From Monocercomonoides exilis (Eukaryota > Preaxostyla > Oxymonadida > Polymastigidae), in NCBI GenBank assembly GCA_001643675.2, contig LSRY02000017.1, positions 1,116,001-1,180,000 of the forward strand: a stretch of 64,000 nt of DNA, given 5' to 3'. The notes beneath the pieces were generated by a model. That model had not been told where the DNA came from. It saw only the letters and a program-made list of their open reading frames with translations, and did not search any database. Positions 20,806 through 32,400 of this stretch are shown in pieces (positions within the stretch are counted from its first letter, which is position 1; every line of letters starts with the position of its first letter). A program made the translations under genes and the position numbers.

Positions 20806-22206
20806 GTGGAAACGGTCTGAATGTTTCGAGGTATTTGATAAAGACATTTGTGCATTTTTTTTCCTTTTGAAGAGTTCAGTTGGAAGTTAAAACAGAAGGA
20901 TTTACTTTGGAAATGGAGTGAAAAGCAAATTGAATGAGTCTGATGTTTTGAATGTGTGTTCATGAATTTTGGATTGAATCTTTCGAGACTTGTGGTCTTC
21001 TGAAAGATTGCAGAAAATGCGAATTGGATTGGCAAACAAATTGTTAGAGCTGTGTTTTATTATTATTATAATTATTATAATTATTAATTTTATTTTGTTT
21101 CATATTGACTTTGTGATTTTTTTGCTGAGCACCATTTTCAATCATTGTGACAATTGGGGAGGAGCAATAATTGAATGCTGTTCTTTCATTGAAGTTCTCT
21201 TTCACTTTCTTCTTTTTGTATTTCACATATTCCTTTTTTTTTTCATGGTCGCAATCTGTTTTTGTTGGTTGGGGAAGAAATTTCATTTTTTCGTTTTGTT
21301 TGTTTTTGTTTTATTCTTATTTTAATACCAGCAACGATTTGAAGATATTCTAATTTTTTGATAATTCATTTTGTATATCCATGTTTTTGTGAAAATTTTT
21401 GGTAATGATAGAAATTTTTGTATTTTGTCTGCATGTTTTATTCGAAGCAGATTTCTCAATATTTTTTTGAGATTGAACAAACAGAAATTATGAATATTTA
21501 AACAAAAAAGAGTTTTGGATGATATAAGTGTTAGAAGAGAAAATACACCATTTTTCATCTTTTTTCCTTTCTTGAATTTCGCAATTATCCCATGATTCCA
21601 ACGTTGAAACAAAATGTCCTTTGAGTTTGTTGAGCCAAAAACTTTATATTTGCGTGAAAAGTTTATGAATAGAATCTTGAAATGTTTCAAAATTCTTGCA
21701 TTTATGAAAAAAATAACAACTGTTCGAAACATTTTCTCAGTCTTATCATGATAAGTCTAACATTACCATGTTTAACAATACAGAAATTTCTTGAAACTGA
21801 GAAAAATATTGGTAAAAAATGAGATTAACAAAATTCATTAAGCAAAATTATTGGTTCCATATGATACCAAAAAAATAAGCCAAATTCTGTACATACATGT
21901 CATTTAACAGCATGTTAATATTAACAACCGAGCGTTTTATATTCTATTGAAAAGACAGTTCCTTCTTGAACAATAATAATTTATCATGTTTGAATTTTCC
22001 ATTCCAAAAAGTTGAAAAAACTTTTTTTCGTAGTTTAAAAAGATGCAACAATTTGAATTGTATGAAATATTGATATAACATCAAAAATTTAGAATATTTT
22101 CGAAAAAATAATAAGAATTGCACACCCTTAACAAATACAATATATTTTATTTTTTTTCATCGTTGCGAAAGGGAACAAATTTTGTGTTACATTAGACGAA
22201 CATAAG
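20806..22206. other. AT-rich spacer between giant surface gene 1 and CHFR
   Basis: About 1.4 kb. It holds an ATT/ATA-rich tract near 21057-21100 and long T-rich runs. A 136-codon minus-strand frame (21732-21322) is Lys/Phe/Ile-rich in the manner of AT-rich chance frames and resembles nothing I know. No supported gene. Confidence 0.4.
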
Positions 22207-24222
22207 ATGGAAAATGAAAATGAAGCTCAAAAAACAGAAAATAAAGAATTGACGATAACTCGTGAGAAGACGCAAGTCGGGGAAGAAAATGACAATGTGG
22301 ATGTTCAACAAGAAAAAGAAACAGAAAAACCATTTGGAAAATTAATGCCACTTGAATACAAAGTTAAAATATTTTTTAGTGATTTATTTTTAACACTGTG
22401 TCATTACTCTTTCTTATTTTTTTTATAACAGAATTCTGATTTAATTCCTCTTGTACGAAAGAAAATTATTTTTCAAAGAGGTGAAGATCCAGATAAAAAA
22501 ATTTATTCAATAACAGATGATGCTCAGATTATCCATCTTGGAAACAATATGAGAGTAAGCGGTAATCATTTTTTTATTGAATATGTTGGAGGGGATGAAT
22601 GGACGATCACTGATACAAGTACAAATGGGACATTTCTTAATGGAGATAGAATCACAAAAAATGAACCAACAAGTTTGTCTTTATGTTTCTTAATTTAAAA
22701 AAAGCTAACACTTATAAGAGTTGAAACAAAACGATATAATTGGAGCTCTGAAGCCAATCAAACAAGCGAAACTTCAGGACAATTCATTATTAACAAAATG
22801 GATGTTTATTTTAGAAAATGATAATAATGATGTCAAAACACAGGAAGAAAAGACTGAAACGAATGATAAAGAGAAATCAGCTGCTGAAACGGCAGCAACC
22901 TCTACATCTTTACCAACATCTTCTCCACCTCCTTCTGCACAGGACAACAAATCTGCAAAGTTGCAAGCTGAGCTCGAGTGCAGCATCTGCGGACAGGTAA
23001 TGTACAATTGCGTATCGACCATTCCTTGCCTTCATAGTGCTTGCGCATTCTGCCTTTCTGCGTGGCTTAAGAAAAATCGCGATAAATGCCCAACATGCAG
23101 AGGGAAGATCGATTACATCGTACGAAACCATAAAGTTAGATCACTTATTGACGCATATTTGGCTATGAATCCAGCCGAAAAACGTCCACAAGAAGAGATT
23201 GACGAAATGGAAAAAGACAACACTTTAACAGAAGAAGTTGTATGTGAAAAAATTTTCGACAGCAATTATTTGCAAAATAAGTATTTTATTTTTCTGATAG
23301 CTTATTTTATTGTCTTTGTTGATATCTTTTTTTATTGCTCTTGTTATGTTTTGTGTTAAATGGTATTTTAATGATGAATGCTTTTTCTACCAAATTCTCA
23401 TTAAATATTACTTGTTTTTTTCAAAACTGATATATTCCGTTTATTATCAAATTCATAAAATGACCTCAGCTTCGTGAACTTGAAGACAAGAAGCATATGA
23501 AAAAGCGGAGGCGCCACGATGATTATTCAGACAGCGAAGATAGCTACGATTCTGAGGAAGAATATTCTGACGATGATGGAAATGGCAGAGTCCAAGTGCA
23601 GTGCAGGCAATGCTTGGCTCCAGGCCCTGATGGCTTTCAGTGCCCGCCCGCATTAATCGCAGAGCACAACCTCTGTTCCAACTGCTTCCAGTATTTCCCG
23701 CGCCGTAACCCCGCTACTACTCCTGGACTGGCGCCATCTGAGTGTGCTTTCTGCCACCGGATCTATTGCAATCTCTACTGGGGCTGCCACGGGCCAATGG
23801 GTGCGTCTTCGTTCCGCCTGCTGCGCGACCACGAGGTGGCCGTGCTTCCGAAAAAATGCATCCTGAACAACGAAACAGAGACAACAAACATCGAAAAGAT
23901 TGTCATCCACCGCAAAACGACGTTGACTGCAACATGGAAGGAGATCGCGAACTTGCTTGACAACGATGCTGGCTGGGCAAATGTGGTGGATGCACTCACA
24001 ACAGTCGCAATCAAAGGCGACACCCCGTGCTGCAACGCATGCTTCACGCGGATACTTCCGCCACTGTTTCTGAAATGGCGAGAGAGTTTGGATAAGGCCA
24101 CGCTGCCAGACGAGATCAAGAATAAGCCTGACTGCTATTATGGAAAGAACTGCCGCACGCAGATGCACAATGACGGACACGCGCAGAAGTACAACCATAT
24201 CTGCGATCAGAAGCGGTTTTAA
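22207..24222 (+). CDS. CHFR: CHFR-type mitotic checkpoint E3 ubiquitin ligase (FHA-RING-PBZ), four exons
   Basis: CHFR is a nuclear E3 ubiquitin ligase that delays entry into mitosis under stress and binds poly(ADP-ribose). Exons 22207-22362, 22432-22672, 22719-23239 and 23470-24222 total 1671 nt (556 aa) with all junctions in phase. Exon 2 carries the phosphopeptide-binding FHA domain (VSGNHFFIEY and TSTNGTFLNG). Exon 3 carries a C3HC4 RING at about residues 220-263 (CSICGQVMYNC, CLHSACAFC, CPTC) followed by VRNHKVRSLIDAYL, as in vertebrate CHFR. Exon 4 has an acidic stretch, the CHFR Cys-rich region (CAFCHRIYCNLYWGC, CCNAC) and a terminal PBZ zinc finger (DCYYGKNCRTQ ... HICDQ, about 525-550). 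The domain order and the last 30 residues match metazoan CHFR closely. The last exon is markedly richer in G+C than the first three. It converges with the dehydrogenase gene. Confidence 0.95.
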
Positions 24223-24529
24223 CGGAGACTGTTCTTAAGGTGCTTGCTACCACTTCGCCACATCGCACGAAAATACTGTTGACATTTGAAGAGGAATAAT
24301 TTTACTCTTTTTTTTTAATATAAAATCCATTGAAAAGAAGGTAATTTGAAGAGAAGCAGAGTGTATTTTTGTTGTTTTTTTCAAGATGTGTGATATTTTT
24401 CTTTTTCATCCAACTCATAAAAACACAATTACAATACTTTTTATTTATATTTTAAATCTTGAAACTTAAAAGTTGAAATACAAGCTAATAGAAAAAAAAA
24501 ATCACAAGATTCTCTTTCAATTCATAGCA

Positions 24530-25889
24530 TCATTCATTCTTTTTTGAATCTGAACTACTTGCTAATTTGCACAATTCAAGGCTTTTGTCCCACAACCACT
24601 TGGCAACTGAAGGGTCACGAGATCCTAAAGGAAAAAACATTGTTAGAAAAAAAGGGAAGATAAAGAAAGCATTTCGACGCAACAGCAAAGAAAATTATTA
24701 GCAAAAGAAAATGAATATCATAATTCACAACTTAAAATAATGATTCAAAAATTATTTCAAACGTTTCGTTCTCCAAGCTGGTTTTAGCCAGGGTCCTATA
24801 AAAACAGTTGATGCCACTTCAGAAGAAGCTGGTGAGGTGACCGATGCTTCGTCTGTTGGCACCTCTGTTTCGGTGACTGTGGCAATGTGAGATGAATCTG
24901 ATGCAGAAAACGCACTTGAAGAACTTTCAAGCTGCGATGGAGAAGAACTAGAAGAAGAAGAAGAAGATGATGATGATGACGAAGCTGAAGGACCTGCGGT
25001 AGAAATCGAGTCAGCTGCTTTTGGTAGCCAAAGAGATGGATTAGCGATCAGATGCAAGGCGGGCTTTGCTGCGTTTGAAGATGACATAAAAAGAAGAGAT
25101 GTTGCAAAACGAATAGGCTTCGAAGCCCATGCTATCCATTTGGGTAATCTGATTTATCACACAAACAAAAAACCGTAACTTTTGGTGATGTTTCATAATT
25201 TTTATTAAAACATACATCGAAAAAATATTGGTGTCTGCGATGCCAGGATGAACTGCAGCTGCATAAACTCCACTCTCATTCATTCTTCTATTGAATTCAT
25301 CCGTGAAGTATAATAGCTCTAGCTTACTCTTTGAATATGCTGCCATTCCGCTATAGTAAGTCTCAGAATTGTAATCTTCGATTGATCTGGGAAAATAATG
25401 CATTACTGAGGACGTGTTAATCACAATAGACGGATGAGATGCTTTCAAAACATCTAAAAGAAGTTGAGTCAACAAAAAATGTCCGAGATAATTGACTTGA
25501 AAATGTGACTCAAAGCCGTCATCTGTGTGATGTTTCTCGGGAGAAAAATCGAGGATTCCCGCATTATTTACGAGAATGTGAAGAGGATATCCTTTCTTCT
25601 TATACGCATCTGCGCACAATTTGATAGAATTAAATGATGTTAAATCCAATTTTATTACGTCCACATTTTTATTGTTATAAAGTTTGCTGTACTCCTCTGC
25701 TAGCTTCTGACCAACTTCAATATTTCTGCAAGCTGTTAAAAAGAATTAGAAATGCGAAAACAATAAAGGTATACCAAAAGTTACGTGATATCCTTCTTTT
25801 ATAAGTTCTTCAACAATTTTTTGTCCAATTCCATGAGTACATCCTGTAACCATCACATATTTTGCTGAACTTCGAGAATTTTTTTCCAT
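24530..25889 (-). CDS. short-chain dehydrogenase/reductase (RDH/WWOX/DHRSX-like), four exons
   Basis: This is an NAD(P)(H)-dependent oxidoreductase of the classical SDR type; the substrate cannot be inferred. Exons, 5' to 3' on the minus strand, are 25889-25775, 25732-25216, 25148-24763 and 24624-24530: 1113 nt, 370 aa, all phases consistent. Motifs present are TGCTHGIG (15-22, dinucleotide binding), the NNAG motif (94-97), Asn119, the catalytic Ser146/147, and Tyr171/Lys175 in YSKSK, followed by a VHPGIADT segment. The C-terminal exon adds a WLWDKSLEL helix typical of retinol-dehydrogenase relatives. A long Ser-rich insert, including 13 consecutive Ser, replaces a surface loop near the C terminus. 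A TAA directly precedes the chosen ATG in frame, which supports the start. A hydrophobic frame just upstream (26037-25900) looks like the membrane anchor of DHRSX-type enzymes but is out of phase, and I could not join it. Confidence 0.88.
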
Positions 25890-26457
25890 TTACTTTAAAG
25901 CTAATTACCCTTTGTGTATCTTTTGAAAATATTTTTTGTATAATCACAAATAGCACAATGGAAAAGAAAATAAATTCAATTACGGGCATGAAAAAATAGA
26001 ACATAACAAAATAATCAGAAAACGAATAAAATTCCAAGTGATATGAAAAACATTTAGATGGAAACGCGATGTGACACTAGTATTGGTATAGAATCAAGTA
26101 CGACGACAAAATGGATGATTAAAACAACAATTAATTCAATAAAAGTGAATAAAACAAAATAAGTATACGATTTAAAAAGAAATATAATGAAAGAAATCAC
26201 ATAAAAAACAATGGTCAACAACATGATAACAAATATGTAAGTTTATTATTTCTGTTGTTTCTCCTTAAAAATAAAATTAGAGATAAAAACATTTTGCATA
26301 AAAACACACAAGAAATAATGAGAACAATAGAAATGAAATCTCCGTCAACGCAAAACAAACAACGATTTGTCTTTATTTGAACACAGTTGCAATTTCTCTT
26401 TTCATTCTTTTTTTGTCTCTTTCTCTGCTCTTGTTTTCAGTTGCTCTTACTAATAGT
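25890..26457. other. spacer between two minus-strand genes
   Basis: About 570 AT-rich bases lie between the start of the dehydrogenase and the stop of the giant minus-strand gene. The part 25900-26037 has a minus-strand hydrophobic frame that could be a lost or unspliced N-terminal anchor. No other feature is seen. Confidence 0.35.
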
Positions 26458-29400
26458 TCATTTCCTATCTCTTTGTCTTTCTCTTCCCGAATACTTTGCC
26501 TTATACTCGTCTCTTCCTTCTCTTCCACTTCTTCCATCTCTTCCATCTCTTCCATCTCTGTAATCTCTGCTGCTCCTGGCGCCTCTTCCAACGCTCCCAT
26601 CCTCTTCCTCTACCTCACCACTATCACTCTCATAGCTGTCTTCAGACACTGCTGAATTGTGTGTGTGCATGCGATATCTGCTGCTGTGTGCTGAACGAGT
26701 GGCTGGCTGCCTTGATGACTTGTGCCGTGGTGTGGTGTTAGAAGAGAACGAGCCAGAAACATGGCGAGAAGAAGAAGAAGAAGAAGACGATGAAGGATTC
26801 TTCCGGGCCAACCGCGCAGACGATGATAGACGCTGCCTATCTTTGCGGGTGTGCTGCTCATCCTCCTTCTCATATCTCTTTCTGCCAGCGTCAAAGTCCT
26901 CCTCTTCTGCACTGTCGCTTCTATCTGAGGGGCTCTCGCTGTATCCGTGGCGCCTGGACAGCTTCGACAGCTGAGGTGTTCTGGGAGAGTCGCGGCGGTA
27001 TGAACTGCCTTGGGACGATCGCTCACGTGGAGAAGAGGACTTGTAGGGTGATTCTCTTGAATGATGTCTTTCTTTTGGAGGTCTTCTATCTCTTTCTCTA
27101 TCTCTATCACGTTCTCTGTCAGCATCTCTTGCTCTGTCATTTGGCTGTTCTCTGCGATAATCTCTGTCTCTGTCTCTGTCTCTGTCTCTGTCTCTTTCCC
27201 TCTCTCTTTCCCTGTCTCTATCTCTATCTCTGCCTCTGCTCCGAGCTCTGTTGTCTTCGGAGTTCCAATCTTCTTCTTCTTCTTCTTCATGTCGAGTCCT
27301 GTCATATGATGCATCTCTATCTCTGTTATATCCTCTTTCTCTCTCACGTCTCTCTCTTTCTTCTCTCTCCCTTTCCCTTTCTCTTTCCATCTCCTTTTCT
27401 TTCTCTATACGTGCTCTTTCTTCTGCCTCTGCTCGTTCTGCCTCCATAATCATTTTTCTTTCCCGCTCCCTCTCCAAGTTATATACTCTTTCCCTTTCTC
27501 TCCTCTCCTCCAACGTCTCTTCATATTCCATATAATCACTCGCTCTTAAGGAAGACGACCGCAAAGCTGGTGATACAGCACTCACATCAATTGGAAGCCC
27601 AGTATTTTCGTCTATCATCATACTGTCTTCATCTTCCTCTCCAATCAAAATGCTCTCTGTGTTGATTGGAACAGCGCTTTTCCCTTTCGCCCTGAGTGAC
27701 TGTGCAAGTGTCTGCTTCAGCAGGAGCTGCTGCTTCAGTGCCACTTCTTTCTCTTTTGCTGCTCTTTCCTTCTCAATCGCCAAGTCTCTCTCCTTCTGCA
27801 GCAATTGGAGTTCTCTTTCTCGCTCTTCTCTTCTTAGCTTCTCGCGCACTGCTTCTTCCAGCTGCCTCGCCATCTCCTTCTGCTTCTCCTCTTCCTCTTT
27901 CCTCTTCTTCTCCAACTCCTCCAATAATCTTTTCCTCTCCTCTTCCTCTGCTTTCAGCTTCCTCTCTCTCTCTTCTTTCTCTCTCTGGATGCGTTCTCTT
28001 TCATCTGCTCGGATTCTCTCTTCTTCCAATCTCCTCTCTTCCATCTGTCTCTCAAGCTCTGCTCTGATCTTCTCTTCCCGCAGCCTTTCTTCCTCTCTCT
28101 TCATCTCTTCCTCTTTCCTCTTCTCCTCTTCCTTCTTTCTTTCCTCTTCTTTCCTCCTCTCTTCTTCAAGGCGCCTTTCTTCTTCTAATCTCCTTTCTTC
28201 CTCTTTCCTCCGTGCTTCTTCCTTCTCCTTCTCTTCCTGCAGCCTCTTCTCTTCTTCCCTCTTCTTCTCCAAATTTCTAATCCATTCTTCTTCAAACCTC
28301 TTTTGCTCTTCTTTTCTTCTTTCCTCTTCTTTCTTCTTTTCTTCTTCTCTTCTCTTCTCTTCCTCTTTTCTCCTTTCTTCCTCCTTCCTCCTCTCCTCTT
28401 CTCTCCTTTGCTCCTCTTTCTTCTTCTCCTCTTCCAGCTTCTTCAGTTCTTCATCCAATCTTTCCTTGATAATCCTCTCTCTCTCTCTCTCTTCCTCTAT
28501 CTGCAGCTGCTGCAACAACTGCGACTGCTCATTGTCGCTGTCTGACTGCGAAGCATTCGACATCAAGTCGTCTTTCTTCAGCTCATTCTCTTCCGCATTG
28601 TGTCTGCTTCTCAGTTCCCTTAGCCTTCTTCTCTCCAACCGCCGCTCCGCTTTCGCTCTTTCTTCTTTCTCTCTCTCAAACGCTTCCCGCTCGCGCTCTA
28701 TTTGCAGCTCTTTCTCTCTCTCTGCTCTTTTCCTTTCTTTTTCCCTTCTCTTTTCTTCTGCTTTCTTTTCTCTTTCTCTCTTCTGCGACTCCTTCTCCTT
28801 TTCTCTCAACACCTCTCTTTCTTCTGCAGTCACAATCGTCCACTTGTTCTGCACAGGCTTTCCGTCAGAGGTTGCCACCACTCTCACAAGCTGTGCCCAT
28901 CCTTTGCCCAACAGGCGCTGGCAACGCGGCTTCACAATGCAGCCATTCAATGCCTCGTGGTGTATCAGACGGCGCTGCATCTCCTTCGCTTCTTCCTCTA
29001 CAAACATCCTCTTCAATTGAATTTCTTTCTGTTGGTTCTCTTGCAAAATCTCTTCTTTTCTGTCTTCTTTCTTCCTCTTCTTTGATTTTTTGTCCTGCTC
29101 TCCCATGTCCATGCATCTTCCGATGCCCTGTTCGCCATCAGAAGCCAAAGGATCTGCTGTAAGCCACTGCATCAAAAACTTGTGCTTCTCTTCTTTTGCT
29201 TTCTTCATTTCTGCATCCCATTCGCTATCGTCAATCTCGTCGTTGATAAGCAGCGTCATCTTCTTGTTGTCAGCAAAGCTCACTGGAACAGCCACAAACG
29301 GAGCAGCTTCCTTTTCTGCCTCCAAATCGAACTCTGTTATTGCTGCCTGCTGCTCCTTCATCTCAATCTGTCGCTGCCTCACCAGCTCTTTGAACTCGTT

Positions 29401-32400
29401 GCTGTTCTCGTCAACCTCATCCCACTCCACAAACACTTCATAATGCAGCGGATCCAGCTGGTTTTCTTCGATGTCCTCCTCTTCATCTGCGTCGATCATG
29501 TGCGACACAAGAATGTCCAATGTCTCTTCGCTCAGCGGTGCATTCAGATTGATGTTCTGCACATTGAACTCCTCTGTGCTGTCAAATGTGATGCCCATGT
29601 CCAGCAAAAAGTCTTCAATTGCATCTGCGTCATCATCATCATCCACATCGCTATCAATCTCCAAAGGCACAGACACAACCGTCGACAGCTCTTCGTCTTC
29701 CTCCTCACGACGCAGTCTATCTTCTCTCGCCTGCTCACGCTGCACCCTCCTTTCCTCTCTCCTCTTCCTCCGAAGATCCAAGCTCTCTTTGAACTCTGCC
29801 AATTTGTCCTTCAGCTCCCGCTTCTTCTCTTCTCTCTTTCGGATCATACGTTCTTCACGTGTTCTTCTAATGCTCGCCCTCTTCTCCCTCACCCATGTCC
29901 GAGCCTCTTCTGTCCATGATGCAAGTATGTCTGCCTCTTTCTTCACATTAAGTGTCTCCACTGCTTCACCAAACTTCTTCGTGCACTGATACAGCAGCTG
30001 CTGTGGTGTCATCACAACATCGCAGAATGTTAAGTTGTCTGGAGGAATCAGCAACGGTACATCAAACATGTTGTATACAACATGAATACGCTGGTCTTCT
30101 CCCTCTTTCGTTCCATCGCCAAACGAAAGCGAAAACAGGCTTTCTGTCTCACTGCGCAGCTGATCTGAAGGCGGTGAACGACGCGACAAAGGTGATATTT
30201 GACGTGTTTGCGATTTTTTGCCCAGTTTGGAATCAGCCAATTGCATCCACAGAGGCTGTGCAGGCTTGTTGAGGATGACTTGTGAATATGTGGAGTTGAC
30301 AAGTGTAACAACCACATCAGAAAACAGTATTCTGTTCTGCACACGCAGCACTTTCTTTCTGTTCAGGATTTTCTTCCTCAGCTGTGCATAGATCTGCTTG
30401 TATGTCTCTATCATCCTTGATTGGAATGTCTCATCCACTTTGCTTCGCAGGCCAAGTTTTTCTTCTCTCTCTCTTTCTCTCTCGCTCTCCTTCCATTGTT
30501 GCTCATCCTTGGCAAGTTCCTGGTCTTCTTTTTCATCTTCAGCTGATGAAGCATATTGCAAGAACTGCTCTGCTGGATCAGCTGCTGCTTCATCTGGCGG
30601 CTGCTCGTCTGACAGCTGATTGGGCTGAGACAGCTCCATGTCCATGTGCACCTCCTTCATATACTCTGTGATGTATTCATACTTGCTGGGATCTTCCTTC
30701 GCTAGGGCTGTTCCCACCTGCTTGTACATCCGCTTCATCTTCGCAAGCTCTGCATCGTCGTCTGCTCGAGGCGCAAATGGAATGAATGGACGAAGCAAGT
30801 CGATAAATGCTGCAATGTGCTCAACAGCATCTTCTGTGTGCACAAGCTCTGCTCGTGAAAGAGTGATGCGAAGTGTTTCACACACAGGCACCATCTGGAT
30901 GGGTGGATAAGCTGCCTCGCTGTTCTCTCCCATGCTCATCTGGTAATGCGATGCGTACATTGATGACGTAGTGGCTGAGTTGAATGAGTGTGGAGTTGCT
31001 GGATAGTTTGCAGGGCGTGGAGTTGGTGGAACAGACGCCAGTGGAACATTCACTTTTTCTCCTTCAATGAACGGAATGGGCATTGTGGCGCTGCGGCGAG
31101 GCAGTAAGACAGACACAACAACCGAAACAGGGTCGAGATTGGGGTTAAATCTGGGTGTTTCTGAAATGACGTGAGTTCCGCTAATTCCGCGAGGAGACAC
31201 GACAGGCACGCGGGACTGAGCTCTCAGCAGCACAGACGGTGTGCTTGGCTGAGGGAATGGAGATCGCATTGATGAGAATCCAGAGCGCATAGTTGGGTAG
31301 AGTCCTCCTTTGATAGAAGGAGTGGAGCCAGGTGTGGAGTATGGCGTGAATGACTGTGCGTGGAGTGTTGAAGCACGGCGAAGTTTGGAAGCAGAGGCGG
31401 AGGAAGCAGAATAAGCAGATGAAGAGTTCTCTGCGTATGTTTCTTCGACCTGGTTGTGGTGGATTGCGCAAATGAACTGGTTGGCTGCATCAAGTTGCTC
31501 GATGGCGTGAGCAGAGTTTGTTGTTTGGAAGGGTGCCATTGTGAAATTGAAGAGAACATGACGGAGTGACGGCAGCTCCTCTTCCATCGACAGAATTGGC
31601 ACATCGCTGAGGATGTTGAAGGTCATTTCTTTGATCAAGTTCAGCGTCTTCTTCTTCAGCTGCTCTTCTGTTTCGGTTCTTTTGATTGGATCAGACTGCT
31701 GTGAATCAGAAATATACATGCGCTTCTTCAGATCATCGTCTTTCCCGCTTTCTGTGTTGTAGTTCTTTGCAAAGTGTGTTCTTGTCTTCAGAATGCTTCC
31801 AATCTTCCGGCTATACTGCGCGAACAGCGAGTCTGCAATGTCTTGCTGGCTACCAGTGAATGAAGCAGAGAACGATGTTTCGGTAGCTGTTGTTGTTGAT
31901 GAAGGAGACAAAGTAGAAGTGGATGCTTGCAAAGAAGAAGAGGAGGAAGATGAAGAAGTACCCTCTGAACTGTTCTTCTTATTCAGTCCAAACAGCGAAG
32001 GTAGTTCATCTTTCCACTCACTTGGGAGTGCCTCCTCTTTAGCTTCTGTATTCTGTGCTTGTGTTGAGTTTCCGTTTGGCTGAACAAGCGATGTCTCTCT
32101 TGTCACCAATGGAGCAGAACGCAGATCCATCGAAGACGACTTCACAGTAAACATTGCCGAGAATGTTGGTGTCCAACCAACAGACACAGCCACTTTGTCC
32201 AGAATGGCTGTCAGCGGAAGAGGAGACTCACAATGATCCAGCTGTGCTATCACAAAGCGTGTGAAGGTTAAAGTGCACACATACGAAGGTGCCACAACAG
32301 GAACTGTGAACTTCGGCTGGTGTGGCTGTCTCACTGCACTTCGTCGAGACACAAACGATGTGACATCAGAATAAAGACTCATCGAATCAAACGAGCTGAC

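Noticed and set aside
21322-21732. 136-codon minus-strand frame
   Set aside because: It is basic and hydrophobic with AT-driven composition, no recognised motif and no splice partner.
27650-29020. 456-codon plus-strand Ser-rich frame opposite the giant minus-strand gene
   Set aside because: It is the antisense shadow of the K/R/E-rich helix: Glu/Lys/Arg codons read as Ser/Phe/Leu on the other strand. Many other long plus-strand frames between 26.4 and 44 kb are shadows of the same kind.
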